From: Gallionellales bacterium GWA2_60_18
Lineage (GTDB): Bacteria; Pseudomonadota; Gammaproteobacteria; Burkholderiales; Gallionellaceae
Direction of reading: 5' to 3'
NCBI GenBank assembly: GCA_001801105.1
Contig: MGWS01000014.1
Location: 1 to 20,120, forward strand
DNA length: 20,120 nt
Shown: positions 1 through 8,037 of the stretch, one piece after another
How positions within the stretch are numbered: position 1 is the stretch's first letter
How the letters are laid out: each line of letters starts with the position of its first letter
The notes under the pieces: generated by a model
What the model was told of the DNA's origin: nothing
The model's input: only the letters and a program-made list of their open reading frames with translations
The model's database searches: none
Position numbers and translations under genes: made by a program

Positions 1-60
1 CTCTCTTCAAAAGCGGACTTTACTAACTTCTAGCTGGTACGGTCTAGGGGGAGCAGGTCA
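1..60 (-). mobile_element. Terminus of an IS3-family-like insertion sequence (partial, runs off the window)
   Basis: Read on the minus strand, the DNA begins TGACCTGCTCCCCCT at position 60 and continues leftward past a GTCCGCTTTTGAAGAGAG stretch. Elements of the IS3 family end in 5'-TG...CA-3', and a TGACCTGCTCCCC-type tip followed by a GTCCGC/GAGAG hairpin ahead of orfA is familiar from several of them. No transposase lies inside the window; by orientation it would start left of base 1 and read leftward. The boundary is placed at 60/61 because the RES-like reading frame is intact up to base 61 and is closed by a TGA that is the IS tip itself. The other end and the target duplication cannot be seen. 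Confidence 0.45.
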
Positions 61-330
61 CTTACCAAACAGCAGAGATGAAAGGTCATCGCCCCCTAAG
101 TGATGGTTGTAATTCCACTCGGAAAAGTGAACACGTATGAGAGCGCGAAATATTCGTTTCAGCAGAGGGTCATGAGCCGATAGAGATGGCACATTCGTGG
201 CGTGACAGATCCTGCACTCACTTATAACGGCCCCCTTAGTAGTTACGGTTTCTACTAACTCTCGTGCGGTGAAGCACTCAGAGCAAAAGGACTCAGTCTT
301 GTCTGTTTCGGAGTGATATGGGGTCAGCAT
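61..330 (-). pseudogene. N-terminal remnant of a RES-domain toxin-like protein (HEPN/RES N-terminal zinc-ribbon region), cut by the IS
   Basis: The open frame starts at ATG 330 and gives 90 residues before a TGA at 58-60 that belongs to the putative IS tip. Visible are two Cys pairs (CSEC at residues 16-19 and CRIC at 39-42), typical of a zinc ribbon, and a C-terminal WNYNHHLGGDDLSSLLFGK segment. This resembles the N-terminal region that precedes RES domains, a family of NAD+-degrading toxins. The family call is from memory of its pattern, not a search. The catalytic RES domain is missing, so the product is presumably inactive. The start lies 13 bases after the higA stop on the same strand, so the fragment may be cotranscribed with higBA. 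No strong ribosome binding site precedes it. Confidence 0.5.
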
Positions 331-343
331 CGCAATTGATTGC

Positions 344-637
344 TCAAGCCGCCATCTTCAATTCAACTTTCTTTCCCGCTCTGGTCGCCAGCGTAATCAG
401 CATGTCCAGACTGAATTTCTCGAACTTGCCGCGGATCAGGTCGGAGACGCGCGATTGCGAAATGCCGAGTACTTGCGCGGCTTCTGCCTGTGTCCATTCC
501 ATGTCGCGGATTTTGATGCGCAACTCTCCCATCAATTGAGAGCGCATGGCGAGGATGGTGGCTTCTTCCGGCGAGAAGCCGAGGTCGAGAAATACGTTGC
601 CGCAGGATTCTGTGATTTTGAGTTTTTCTTTTTTCAT
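344..637 (-). CDS. higA: XRE-family antitoxin, HigA type
   Basis: A 97-residue protein beginning MKKEKLKITESCGN. Its middle holds a helix-turn-helix of the XRE type (WTQAEAAQVLGISQSRVSDL) followed by a short helical tail ending KVELKMAA. HigA-type antitoxins bind and neutralise a RelE-fold toxin and repress their own operon. The start at 637 was chosen because AAGGAGAG lies just upstream and because the ATG overlaps the stop of the toxin gene (ATGA), the usual coupling for a toxin-first higBA pair. A longer reading frame to 775 exists but overlaps the toxin gene and is not credible. The order toxin-antitoxin supports HigBA rather than RelBE. Confidence 0.85.
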   Translation of the reverse strand: MKKEKLKITESCGNVFLDLGFSPEEATILAMRSQLMGELRIKIRDMEWTQAEAAQVLGISQSRVSDLIRGKFEKFSLDMLITLATRAGKKVELKMAA

Positions 638-957
638 TTGGTACTCTCCTTGAGTTGCTTGTAGCGGGCGGCTGCCAGCGCGATGTCTTCCTTGCGCGTC
701 TGTTGCGTCTTTTTCTGAAAGGCATGCAGCACGTAAATTGCATCGGCGAATTTCGCCACATAGATCACGCGCCATTCGCCCAATACATGGATGCGAATCT
801 CATAAGCGCTTGCGCCGACGTTCAGCATGGGCTTCCAGTCAGAAGGCATCAGTCCAAGCTGGACTTGCCAAAGCTCGTTCCCTGCCAGTCCTTTGGCTTC
901 TTTGGGGAATGCAGCCAGATCGTCTTCGCTGGAGCCGGTGAATTTGAGCGGCTTCAT
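634..957 (-). CDS. higB: RelE/HigB-type toxin (phage-derived Gp49-like family)
   Basis: A 107-residue protein of usual length for the Gp49-like/HigB family. The pattern is clear: an N-terminal KPLKF strand, a region ending DWKPM, then EIRIHVLGEWRVIYVAKF and the family signature YVLHAFQKKTQQT, followed by a basic helix (ARYKQLKES). Toxins of this fold cleave mRNA on the ribosome. The gene overlaps higA by four bases (ATGA), so the two are translationally coupled. A good sigma-70-type promoter lies directly upstream (964-992) and would place the transcript start at or next to the ATG. The pair lies in accessory DNA beside an IS terminus and an ORF6N gene. Confidence 0.85.
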   Translation of the reverse strand: MKPLKFTGSSEDDLAAFPKEAKGLAGNELWQVQLGLMPSDWKPMLNVGASAYEIRIHVLGEWRVIYVAKFADAIYVLHAFQKKTQQTRKEDIALAAARYKQLKESTK

Positions 958-963
958 GTGTTC

Positions 964-992
964 AATATATAAGTAGTTAGATAAGGGCGCAA
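964..992 (-). promoter_or_regulatory. Sigma-70-type promoter of higBA
   Basis: On the minus strand TTGCGC (992-987) and TATATT (969-964) are separated by 17 bases. The expected start of transcription is about seven bases downstream, at or beside the higB ATG (957), which suggests a leaderless or nearly leaderless message. This is a pattern match only. Confidence 0.45.
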
Positions 993-1126
993 GCGGATTT
1001 TTTGGCTGCGCATTCTGCTCACCTCTTCTCCCTCACCCCCAACCACGCATCCGAAGTCAGCGGCCTCTTCAGCGTAGGCAGTGTCTCTTCCAGCCAGGCC
1101 AGCGCAAGCTTTGGTGGCTGGCTGGG

Positions 1127-1651
1127 TCATTTCTTTTCCCAAGGCGCAAAGCCGATGGGGCGTTTCTTTTTGGATTCAGGCGGGGTCATTAATTCATGGA
1201 TGGCCTCGAAGACTGCCTTGAAGCGCACGTCGTATTTCTTTTCCAGTGCGTTGAGCTTGCGTGCGAGTTCGGCATTGCTGGACAACATCTGCCGCAGGCG
1301 CACAAAGGCCCGCATGATTTCGATGTTGACCTGAATGGCGCGCTCGCTGTGGAGGACGCTGGAAAGCATGGCGACGCCCTGTTCGGTGAAGGCGTAGGGG
1401 GCGTATCGGCGGCCTCCGCGTCCGGCGGGCTTTTCGTTTGAGGTCACAATTTGTGACCTCAAAGTTTGCCATTCCGTGGCATCCAGTTGGAACATGAAAT
1501 CTTCGGGGAATCGTTCGAGGTTGCGCTTTACCGCTTGGAGTAACACTTTAGTTTCCACGCCGTACAGTGCGGCAAGATGCTCGTCCAGCATGACCTTTTG
1601 CCCATGGATGAAAAACATCCTCGATTCGATCTGTGCAACTGATGTGATCAT
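1127..1651 (-). CDS. ORF6N-domain protein (phage/mobile-element type DNA-binding protein)
   Basis: A 174-residue protein. Residues 8-58 ([19 protein letters not shown] through [17 protein letters not shown]) and the [20 protein letters not shown] segment at 78-96 are the hallmark of the ORF6N domain, a DNA-binding module of phage antirepressors and related chromosomal genes. A short coiled-coil-like region (about 125-150) and a basic tail with the common RPIGF ending follow, so the gene looks complete. The start at 1651 was chosen because GAGGGGA lies ten bases upstream and the conserved domain begins at once; an in-frame ATG at 1675 is the alternative. The exact role of chromosomal ORF6N proteins is unknown. 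The coding sequence contains a 27-bp palindrome (1437-1463) in the codons for residues 62-71. Confidence 0.8.
   Translation of the reverse strand: MITSVAQIESRMFFIHGQKVMLDEHLAALYGVETKVLLQAVKRNLERFPEDFMFQLDATEWQTLRSQIVTSNEKPAGRGGRRYAPYAFTEQGVAMLSSVLHSERAIQVNIEIMRAFVRLRQMLSSNAELARKLNALEKKYDVRFKAVFEAIHELMTPPESKKKRPIGFAPWEKK
1437..1463. repeat. 27-bp perfect palindrome inside the ORF6N gene
   Basis: Two 13-base arms, TTTGAGGTCACAA and its exact complement TTGTGACCTCAAA, flank a single central base. In the minus-strand gene it encodes the LRSQIVTS region just before the conserved GRGGRRY segment. A perfect dyad of this length in coding DNA suggests a protein-binding or recombination site. Its function is not known. 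Confidence 0.8.
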
Positions 1652-1884
1652 GCTCAGTGCGTCCCCTCGGTTCATATGCTGGCAACCCGCTGTGCGGGTT
1701 TTGTCTTGCGCCAGCTCCTGATCTGGGGGTATTTGCCTTGAGCCTCGCGCCTCGCGCCGTTCGTGCGGCGTGGTGTGCGTTTGGCAAATCTGCAAGAAGA
1801 TCGGACTTTATGTGAGCAGGGCGGGGTGTGTCAATGCGGCAAGTAAGGAGATTAACGAGGGCGGCTTCGGCTTGGTCTTCAGCC

Positions 1885-2766
1885 TCAAAGTCCGCGCATG
1901 TAAACCGGTCGCAGCCGCCGCTGCCCGGCTATCGCCTCCCGCAGTTGCAGCAACAGTTTCTCTTTGTCCTTGGGCAGATTCCCGGCGAGCGCCAGCGCAT
2001 TGGAGGCGTGGTTGGAGCGGAAGATGACCGGCTGCGGCGGGTTGAGGCCGCTGATGAGTTGTTCCTGTTCCTTCAATATCGCGAGGTCGTCCGGCATCTC
2101 GAACGGCTCGCCATATTTGCGCTGGAATTCTTCGGCGATGCTTTCGTCCAGAGTCAGTTGCAGCGTGGAGAGGTAGGTGACGGGCGCGCTGTTGAGCAGG
2201 GCGATAGTGCCGGCTATGTGTTCGTTGCTGTGCGTGATGCCGCCGAGGCCGAGGATGACGGTGGCGGAGACTTTCATGCCGCAGTCGTGCGCCTTGTGCA
2301 GCACTTCGGCGATGCGCCGTTGCGTGGCGCCCTTGGTGATCTTTTTCAGGATGAGGTCGGAGCCGGATTCGATGCCGAAGTAGAGCAGGGTGAGTTTGTG
2401 CTCGCGCAACAGAGCCAGTTCTTCTGCACTCTTGTGCGTGATGTTGCCGGGCGTGGCATAGCAGGAGACGCGCGTGAGGCGCGGAAAGGTCGCGGCCAGT
2501 TCGCGCAGGATGGCGATCAGGTGTTCGGTGGGCAGTGCCAGCGCATCGCCATCGGCCAGGAACACGCGCTGCGCATCCGGCCAATCGGCGGCGGCAGTGC
2601 GGATGTCGGCGATCACGTCGGCCAGCGGGCGTTCGACATAGTGCTTGCTGCGATACATGGCGCAGAAGCTGCACTGGTTGAAGCTGCAGCCCAGCGTGGC
2701 CTGGATGATGAGGTTGTCGCCCTCGGAGGGCGGGCGGAACAGCGGCATGTCGTAGAGTAAGTCCAT
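1885..2766 (-). CDS. Radical SAM protein with a CX4CX2C cluster motif
   Basis: A 293-residue protein. The iron-sulfur motif is at residues 27-35 (CSFNQCSFC), spaced CX4CX2C rather than the classical CX3CX2C, and lies after PLFRPPSEGDNLIIQATLG. A GIESGSD segment (about 133-139) and GLGG further on fit the TIM-barrel strands that bind S-adenosylmethionine. Proteins of this kind (COG1032/Elp3-like radical SAM group) perform radical chemistry on substrates not predictable from sequence. No second cluster or cobalamin domain is seen. The start is the ATG at 2766; an ATG at 2748 is also possible, and neither has a strong ribosome binding site. It reads away from the repeat-rich gap upstream and ends well before the ORF6N gene. 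Confidence 0.8.
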   Translation of the reverse strand: MDLLYDMPLFRPPSEGDNLIIQATLGCSFNQCSFCAMYRSKHYVERPLADVIADIRTAAADWPDAQRVFLADGDALALPTEHLIAILRELAATFPRLTRVSCYATPGNITHKSAEELALLREHKLTLLYFGIESGSDLILKKITKGATQRRIAEVLHKAHDCGMKVSATVILGLGGITHSNEHIAGTIALLNSAPVTYLSTLQLTLDESIAEEFQRKYGEPFEMPDDLAILKEQEQLISGLNPPQPVIFRSNHASNALALAGNLPKDKEKLLLQLREAIAGQRRLRPVYMRGL

Positions 2767-2810
2767 GCCGAATTGTAGCGGGGTTGTTGCTTGGTTTAGT
2801 TGGGGTTTTG

Positions 2811-2960
2811 GTCATTCCGGCAAAGGCCGGAATCCAGTTGATTAACAAATTTCCACGCAAGCCTGTAGGTCGGGTTAGCGTAGCGTAACCCGACAATTTG
2901 CCGTCGGGTTACGGCGCAAAGAACGCGCCTAACCCGACCTACGGGACTGGATTCCGGCCT
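2811..2960. repeat. Composite palindromic repeat (REP/MITE-like), nested inverted repeats
   Basis: The outer inverted repeat AGGCCGGAATCCAGT (2824-2838) pairs exactly with ACTGGATTCCGGCCT (2946-2960). The left arm also forms its own hairpin, ATTCCGGC (2814-2821) with GCCGGAAT (2826-2833). Inside, GTAGGTCGGGTTAG (2865-2878) pairs with CTAACCCGACCTAC (2929-2942), and the shared core GTCGGGTTA/TAACCCGAC occurs four times as two adjacent hairpins (2869-2894 and 2903-2938). Such AGGTCGGGTTA and ATTCCGGC-type repeats are scattered in many proteobacterial genomes. The arrangement looks like one dispersed repeat inserted into, or fused with, another. No gene is seen in 2767-3078. Confidence 0.7.
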
Positions 2961-3047
2961 GTTGGATTGTCTGAGTTAAACGGCGAGTGGTTGGCAGAAA
3001 CTCAGGATGCGACAAGCCCAGGGCGAACGGGGTACACCCGACCGCAT

Positions 3048-3072
3048 ATTCTCTGCGAGAATCGTCTAAACT
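3048..3072 (+). promoter_or_regulatory. Possible promoter/operator of the small membrane protein gene
   Basis: TAAACT at 3067-3072 could be a -10 box seven bases before the ATG at 3079. Just upstream is a perfect hairpin, ATTCTC-TGC-GAGAAT (3048-3062), a possible operator. No convincing -35 box was found, so this is tentative. Confidence 0.25.
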
Positions 3073-3078
3073 TGCGCC

Positions 3079-3405
3079 ATGCAAATCAAATTCATCTCTA
3101 CTGCCCCGAGTCGGCCTCCCAGCCTGTTGCGCAAAATAGTGGCGCTCATCGCGATGGTTGCGCTGGCTGTTGTGGCGATCATGTTCTCGGTGGTGTTGCT
3201 GGCGGTCATTCTGGTCGTTGTCGTGTTCGGCGGCGCTTATCTGTGGTGGAAGACGCGCGAGCTGCGCAAGCTAATGCGGGGCTTCACGCCTCCTCCCGGC
3301 GCGACGATGCGCAGTGAAGCCTTTGCCGGTGAAGCGTTCAAGGGCGAGGTGATCGAGGGCGAAGTGATCCGTGTGGATGAATCACGGATAGAGGAAAGGC
3401 GCTGA
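3079..3405 (+). CDS. Small single-span membrane protein of unknown function
   Basis: A 108-residue protein not recognised as a named family. A basic N-terminus (SRPPSLLRK) is followed by a long hydrophobic stretch at about residues 20-57, long enough for one span or a tight hairpin. A WWKTRELRKLMRGF basic amphipathic segment and an acidic C-terminal tail follow, the tail having the repeating pattern GEAFKGEVIEGEVIRVDES. The basic residues after the span suggest a cytoplasmic C-terminal tail. It lies 15 bases ahead of the YjbQ-family gene on the same strand and the two probably form an operon. No clear ribosome binding site precedes the ATG; a TAAACT box seven bases upstream would make the message leaderless. 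Confidence 0.65.
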   Translation: MQIKFISTAPSRPPSLLRKIVALIAMVALAVVAIMFSVVLLAVILVVVVFGGAYLWWKTRELRKLMRGFTPPPGATMRSEAFAGEAFKGEVIEGEVIRVDESRIEERR

Positions 3406-3420
3406 GCGCGGGGCATCGTC

Positions 3421-3840
3421 ATGTGGCTGCAAAAAGAGATACGCCTGCAAGCGAAGCCGCGCGGCTTCCACCTGATCACCGATGAGTTGTTGCGCGAGCT
3501 GCCGGAGCTGCGCGATTTCAAGATTGGCATGATGAACGTGTTTATCCTGCACACTTCCGCCTCGCTGACGCTGAACGAGAACGCCGATCAGACGGTGCGG
3601 CAGGATTTCGAGAATTGGTTCAACCGTGCGGTGCCGGAAGACGAGCCTTACTATCGGCATCAGGACGAAGGCTCGGACGACCTGCCCGCGCACATCAAGG
3701 CCAGCCTGCTGGGCAGCAGTCTGAACATCCCTGTCCGCGACGGTCGCCCGGCGCTGGGCACCTGGCAGGGCATCTGGCTGTGCGAACACCGCGACCATGG
3801 CGGTAGCCGCCGCGTCGTGGTGACGGTGCAGGGCGAGTAG
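3421..3840 (+). CDS. yjbQ: YjbQ/UPF0047 family protein
   Basis: A 139-residue protein matching the UPF0047 (YjbQ) family over its whole length. Clear signatures are HTSASLTLNENAD (44-56), the EGSDDLPAHIKASLLGSSL block (83-101) and GTWQGIWLCEHRDHGGSR near the C-terminus (113-130). Conserved His and Glu residues in these blocks form a likely metal/active site in family structures. Members can show a weak thiamine-phosphate synthase activity, but the true physiological role is not settled. The gene follows the small membrane protein with 15 bases between them and converges on the hicB-like gene, whose stop is only about a dozen bases away. Confidence 0.9.
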   Translation: MWLQKEIRLQAKPRGFHLITDELLRELPELRDFKIGMMNVFILHTSASLTLNENADQTVRQDFENWFNRAVPEDEPYYRHQDEGSDDLPAHIKASLLGSSLNIPVRDGRPALGTWQGIWLCEHRDHGGSRRVVVTVQGE

Positions 3841-3852
3841 AGGCTGGCCGGG

Positions 3853-4038
3853 TTAGCCGTCGGCAGGCCCCGGCAGATCCTCGAAGTAAAGCGCCAGCGC
3901 TTCTTGCAGGTTCTCGACGGCTTCCTGTTCGGTCGCGCCGCGACATTCCAAATCAAGATCGGGGCAACTCGCGATATAGACCCCGTTTTCCCGGGTGATC
4001 ACATAGTTCGAGTTCTGCTTGCGTTTCCGGTTGTTCAT
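3853..4038 (-). CDS. Orphan HicB-like (RNase H-fold) antitoxin-domain protein
   Basis: A 61-residue protein. After a basic N-terminus (NNRKRKQNS) it shows the HicB N-terminal pattern: YVITRENGVYIASCPDLDLE, then RGATEQEAVENLQEALALYFE. It ends directly after this domain and lacks the C-terminal DNA-binding part of full HicB antitoxins. No hicA toxin gene is adjacent: upstream is the nrdJ stop (36 bases away) and downstream is the convergent yjbQ gene. Many genomes carry such short stand-alone HicB-like genes of unknown role. It may be transcribed as the last gene after nrdJ. No convincing ribosome binding site was seen, so the exact start is uncertain. Confidence 0.65.
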   Translation of the reverse strand: MNNRKRKQNSNYVITRENGVYIASCPDLDLECRGATEQEAVENLQEALALYFEDLPGPADG

Positions 4039-4074
4039 GGTGATAAGCAGTTAAATTGGTTTGATGATTCCGCG

Positions 4075-7000
4075 TCAGCCGCACGCTCCGATCGCGCCGC
4101 AACTGGTGCAGAACTCGCAGCCGTCCTTTTTGATCAGCGTGGCGTTGCCGCATTCCTTGCACACCTTGCCGACGATGGGTTTGATGCCGGATGACTTGTT
4201 CTTCGCTGCCGGGACTTCCATCACGCCCATCTGCTGCACCGGGTAGCCGTGCTCGTCGAGAATGCCGAGCATGGCGTAGCGGTGGATGATGAGCTTGGCG
4301 ACATACGAGACGGTCGAGGGGTAGCTTTCCATCTTGGCGCCGCCCGGCACGCGCGCCATGAAGTCGCCCAGCGGTTCGCCGAAGTTCAGCAGCTTGCGCA
4401 GCTTCATGCCGATCCACGCCGGGTCGATCACGCGCATGTCCAGACTCAGCACCTTGCACAGGCCGTCGAGCGAACGCGGATACACGCCGGACAGCCACAT
4501 CGAGTAAGGGCGGCGCTGTCCGTCCGGCAGCACCAGTTCCTTCAGTCCCAGCACGAAGTCGTCGCCGGTGCCGGCGTTGGCGACATCCACGGTCCAGCTC
4601 ATGGTGCCGTCGGTGCCGGTCTTGGGTTCTTTCTTGGCGAACAGCGCATCCATTACCGGGGTGGTCGCGCCATCGCCGATCTCCAGCGCGCCGAGCTGTT
4701 CGAGGCGGAAGCGGATCAGGTACGCGAACGCGGCGACCAGGCTGGGCATGCGTTTCACTTCGCCGTCCGGCGGCATCGGCATGTCGAAGGCGTCGTCGCC
4801 CGCGGTCTTCATCAGCATCTCGACCTTCATGCGCAGCCACACCGGGTCGCGCGCGCGCATGTCCATCGACAGCGACTTGGCCAGCGCGCCGAGGCCGCGC
4901 GGCTGTTCCGAGCCGTTCACCCAGACTTCGAACGGGTGGTTGCAGCCGTTGGCGGTGTGCGAGATGAACACCACGAAGCTGCCGAGCGGGTGCTTGACCA
5001 CCTGCGACACCCAGCCCTCGCTGCCTGCGGGCAACGCGGGGCGACCCGGCCAGCGTAGCGAGGCCAGCGCCGGGTTGGGCGTGTCTTCCAGCACGATGCG
5101 CCGGTCCTGGTCGAACACCAGATCCTGCGGCTGCTCTTCCTTTTTCTCAGGCGTGACCGACAGCACCGAGCCCAGCACGCTGTTGGGGCGGTAGGTCGCC
5201 AGGCCTTTCAGCCCGGCTTTCCAGGCCTCGTGGTAGAGATCCTTGAAGTTCTCGTAGGGATAGTCGGCGGGCACGTTCACCGTCTTGCTGATCGAGGTGT
5301 CGATGCAGGGCGCGACGGCGGCGACCATCTTCATGTGGTCGAGGGCGCTGATCTCCAGCGCGGTGACGAAGGCGGGCGGCAGTTTGTTCACGTCGCCGCC
5401 CTGTTGCTTGTACACGCGCCAAGCGTGGTCTTCCACCGAGTAGTCTTTGGTGGTGCCGTCCGGCATGCGCTTCTTGCGCGTGTAGAACCACGAGAACGGC
5501 GGCTCGATGCCGTTGGAGGCGTTGTCGGCGAAGGCCAGCGAGATGGTGCCGGTGGGCGCGATGGACAGCAGGTGGCTGTTGCGGATGCCGTGCTTGCGTA
5601 TCTTGTCCTTGATCTCGTCCGGCAGGCGCGAGGCGAAGCGCGGTGCGGCGAGATATTGTTCGGCATCCAGCAGCGGGAACGCGCCGCGCTCGACGGCGAG
5701 ATCGATCGAGGTGAGATAGGACTCGTCGCGCATGATGCGCGTGATGTCGGCGGCGAAAGCGCGCGCCTCGTCGGTGTTGTAGCGCAGTCCCAGCATCACC
5801 AGCGCATCGCCCAGCCCGGTGAAGCCGAGGCCGATGCGGCGCTTGTTCTGCGCTTCCTGCTGCTGTTCCGGCAGCGGCCAGGCCGTCACGTCCAGCACGT
5901 TGTCGAGCATGCGCACCGCGACGCGCACCACCTGCTTGAATGATTCGTAGTCGAAACCGGCATGCACCGAGAACGGGTTCTTCACCATGCGCGCCAGGTT
6001 GATCGAGCCGAGGCAGCAGCAGCCGTAGGAGGGCAGGGGCTGCTCGGCGCAGTTGTGGACATATAAACCGTTGGCATCGAAGGCATGCACTTCGGCCACG
6101 GTCACGTCGTACACGTCTTCCGTACCATCGGCTTCCAGAGATTGCACGGTGGCGACGAAGCGCTCCGCGTTCGGCTTGCGCTGGTAATTCGCCAGCGCCG
6201 TTTCCAGCCTGCCCATCTTGTCGCTGTCGGCAAAGCCGATCAGCTCGGCATAACGCCCGATGTTCTCTCCGCTGATGATGAGTTCATGCAGTGCCTGGCA
6301 GGCATATTCCTTTGTGCCGCCTTTGCCGTCCGGCAGGAGCTTCATGCCTTCGGGACGGCGGTTCTGATAAATAGTGGAGACGATGCCGAGGCGTTGCAGC
6401 ATGCGCTGCACGGCTTTCAGGTTGCCGAGGTCGATCTGCGTCAAACGGATGCTGACGCCCTTCTCCTGCGAACCCTGCACCGAGCCGTCGGCATCGAACA
6501 TGCCGCGCAATACGCCGCGATAGAAATCGGACGAGCCGGTTTCCAGCGCCGCAGTGAAGCGCTTGTTGCCGGGTGTCAGCCCCAGTTCGAGCGCCAGTGT
6601 GCGCAGCGCGCCTGTCGCCAGACGATATTCGCCACGGCCTTGGATGGGCGTCTGCCAGCCGTTGAAATCGGAACGATGCGGCAACGAGCGCGCCGCTTGT
6701 TCGGCAGCGCGCATGACAGCGGCAGCGCCGGCGGAGGGGGGCATGTCCGCGCCGTTGGCGACCTTCAATGCCGCCATGTCCCAAACGCTCAGCACCGCTT
6801 TGTCGTTCTTGAGCGTGCCGTCGCCGATCAGCAAGCCGATCAGGTAGCCTTCCGCTTCAGTGCGCGCGCCCGCCCATTGCCGCATGGCGCGGTGATCGTG
6901 CAGTACGATCAGGTCGTCGGCGCGCAATTCGCCTGCGTTGATCCACTCCGTTTCGCGCGTGTGACGCGTCATGCGGGAAACGCGCAGTACCTTATGGTCG

Positions 7001-8037
7001 GCGGTCAGGCGCAGCGTATGCCCTTCGGCGGTAGTGAGGCGCAGCACTGGCTTGGTGCCGGTGAAGAAGAAGCCTTGTGATTCGGTCGGGTAGCACTTGC
7101 CATCGACCAGCGCGGCGAAAGGCTTACCGATCAGCTCGCGCACCTGGCGTGCGCCCGTGTCTGTCATCACCCAGGTGTCTGCGGTGACGCACGGGTTGGT
7201 CGCCTCGATCACTTCGATGTAGGAGAGGTTGTTGTCGCGGTTCATCAGGTCGATGAACAGCACGCCCGGCTCGGCGTGGTCGTAGGTGCTTTCCATGATC
7301 TGCTTCCACAGGTCGCGCGCTTGCACCTTGCGATACACCCACTTGCCGTCGGCGCGTTGTGCCGCGCCCTGTTCCCTGAGCGCGGCGGCGGGTTCCGCGC
7401 GGTGTACCAGCTCGAATTCCTGATCGTTCTCCACCGCGACCATCAGCGCGTCGGTGACGCCCACAGAGATGTTGAAGTTGCGCAGGTCGCCCGTGTCCTT
7501 GGCGTGGATGAAACGCTCGATGTCGGGATGGTCGCAGCGCAGCACGCCCATCTGCGCGCCGCGCCGCGCGCCGGCGGATTCGACGGTCTCGCAGGAGCGG
7601 TCGAACACGCGCATGTAGGAGATCGGGCCGCTGGCGCGCGAGTTGGTGCCCTTGACCATCGCGCCCTCGGGGCGGATGGCGGAGAAGTCATAGCCGACGC
7701 CGCCGCCGCGCCGCATGGTCTCCGCCGCCTGCTGCAGGGCGTCGTAGATGCCGGGTTTGCCGTCGCTGATGCCGGAGATCGCATCGCCCACCGGCTGCAC
7801 GAAACAGTTGATCAGCGTCGCTTGTATCTTCAGGCCGGCCGCCGAGTTGATGCGCCCGGCGGGCACGAAGCCGCTCTCCTGCGCCTGGAAGAATGTCTCT
7901 TCCCAATGCGCGCGCTGTTCGTCTTTTTCGGCCTGCGCCAGGCCGCGCGCCACGCGGCGGCGCACGTCCCCGATCGAGGTCTCGCCGGGTTCGGCGTATT
8001 TTTCCAACAATACTTCGGTGCTGATTTCCTGCGTCAT
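4075..8037 (-). CDS. nrdJ: Class II (adenosylcobalamin-dependent) ribonucleotide reductase with an intein
   Basis: A 1320-residue precursor giving a 940-residue enzyme after splicing. It reduces ribonucleotides to deoxyribonucleotides in the cytoplasm using a B12 cofactor, with no oxygen requirement. Visible are the N-terminal reductase core with the first redox cysteine in LINCFV (C78), the GGGVGYDFS and RRGAQMGVL segments, the catalytic NPC/AEQ cysteine (C663 in the precursor, next to the intein), [12 protein letters not shown] and the ATYRPNS loop. Two tandem TSCPD-like domains follow at about 990-1110 and 1150-1260, and the end is a zinc-ribbon/redox tail ([15 protein letters not shown]). 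Its ATG shares its A with the preceding stop (TAATG), so translation is coupled to the upstream membrane-protein gene. Confidence 0.95.
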   Translation of the reverse strand: MTQEISTEVLLEKYAEPGETSIGDVRRRVARGLAQAEKDEQRAHWEETFFQAQESGFVPAGRINSAAGLKIQATLINCFVQPVGDAISGISDGKPGIYDALQQAAETMRRGGGVGYDFSAIRPEGAMVKGTNSRASGPISYMRVFDRSCETVESAGARRGAQMGVLRCDHPDIERFIHAKDTGDLRNFNISVGVTDALMVAVENDQEFELVHRAEPAAALREQGAAQRADGKWVYRKVQARDLWKQIMESTYDHAEPGVLFIDLMNRDNNLSYIEVIEATNPCVTADTWVMTDTGARQVRELIGKPFAALVDGKCYPTESQGFFFTGTKPVLRLTTAEGHTLRLTADHKVLRVSRMTRHTRETEWINAGELRADDLIVLHDHRAMRQWAGARTEAEGYLIGLLIGDGTLKNDKAVLSVWDMAALKVANGADMPPSAGAAAVMRAAEQAARSLPHRSDFNGWQTPIQGRGEYRLATGALRTLALELGLTPGNKRFTAALETGSSDFYRGVLRGMFDADGSVQGSQEKGVSIRLTQIDLGNLKAVQRMLQRLGIVSTIYQNRRPEGMKLLPDGKGGTKEYACQALHELIISGENIGRYAELIGFADSDKMGRLETALANYQRKPNAERFVATVQSLEADGTEDVYDVTVAEVHAFDANGLYVHNCAEQPLPSYGCCCLGSINLARMVKNPFSVHAGFDYESFKQVVRVAVRMLDNVLDVTAWPLPEQQQEAQNKRRIGLGFTGLGDALVMLGLRYNTDEARAFAADITRIMRDESYLTSIDLAVERGAFPLLDAEQYLAAPRFASRLPDEIKDKIRKHGIRNSHLLSIAPTGTISLAFADNASNGIEPPFSWFYTRKKRMPDGTTKDYSVEDHAWRVYKQQGGDVNKLPPAFVTALEISALDHMKMVAAVAPCIDTSISKTVNVPADYPYENFKDLYHEAWKAGLKGLATYRPNSVLGSVLSVTPEKKEEQPQDLVFDQDRRIVLEDTPNPALASLRWPGRPALPAGSEGWVSQVVKHPLGSFVVFISHTANGCNHPFEVWVNGSEQPRGLGALAKSLSMDMRARDPVWLRMKVEMLMKTAGDDAFDMPMPPDGEVKRMPSLVAAFAYLIRFRLEQLGALEIGDGATTPVMDALFAKKEPKTGTDGTMSWTVDVANAGTGDDFVLGLKELVLPDGQRRPYSMWLSGVYPRSLDGLCKVLSLDMRVIDPAWIGMKLRKLLNFGEPLGDFMARVPGGAKMESYPSTVSYVAKLIIHRYAMLGILDEHGYPVQQMGVMEVPAAKNKSSGIKPIVGKVCKECGNATLIKKDGCEFCTSCGAIGACG
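6052..7191 (-). other. Intein with LAGLIDADG homing endonuclease, inside nrdJ
   Basis: Precursor residues 283-662 (380 aa). The N-terminal splice block begins [17 protein letters not shown], block B is [13 protein letters not shown] with the T-x-x-H pair (T345, H348), and the C-terminal blocks run [21 protein letters not shown] with the final His-Asn and Cys+1 as the next residue. Two dodecapeptide motifs of a LAGLIDADG endonuclease are intact: [11 protein letters not shown] (D406) and [13 protein letters not shown] (D515, D517). All splice residues appear present, so both splicing and homing may be active. The insertion splits the N-P-C catalytic motif directly before the thiyl-radical cysteine, a site known to be used by reductase inteins. 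Confidence 0.93.

Noticed and set aside
954..1142. 62-residue minus-strand frame between the ORF6N gene and higB
   Set aside because: It has no family resemblance and overlaps the higB promoter and start. I see nothing else convincing in this gap.
1684..1707. Hairpin AACCCGC-TGT-GCGGGTT followed by TTGTCTT, like a plus-strand terminator
   Set aside because: No plus-strand gene ends nearby, and on the minus strand, where the genes lie, no T-run follows the stem.
2898..3317. Plus-strand frame starting inside the palindromic repeat
   Set aside because: It begins in repeat DNA and overlaps the better-supported membrane-protein gene in another frame.
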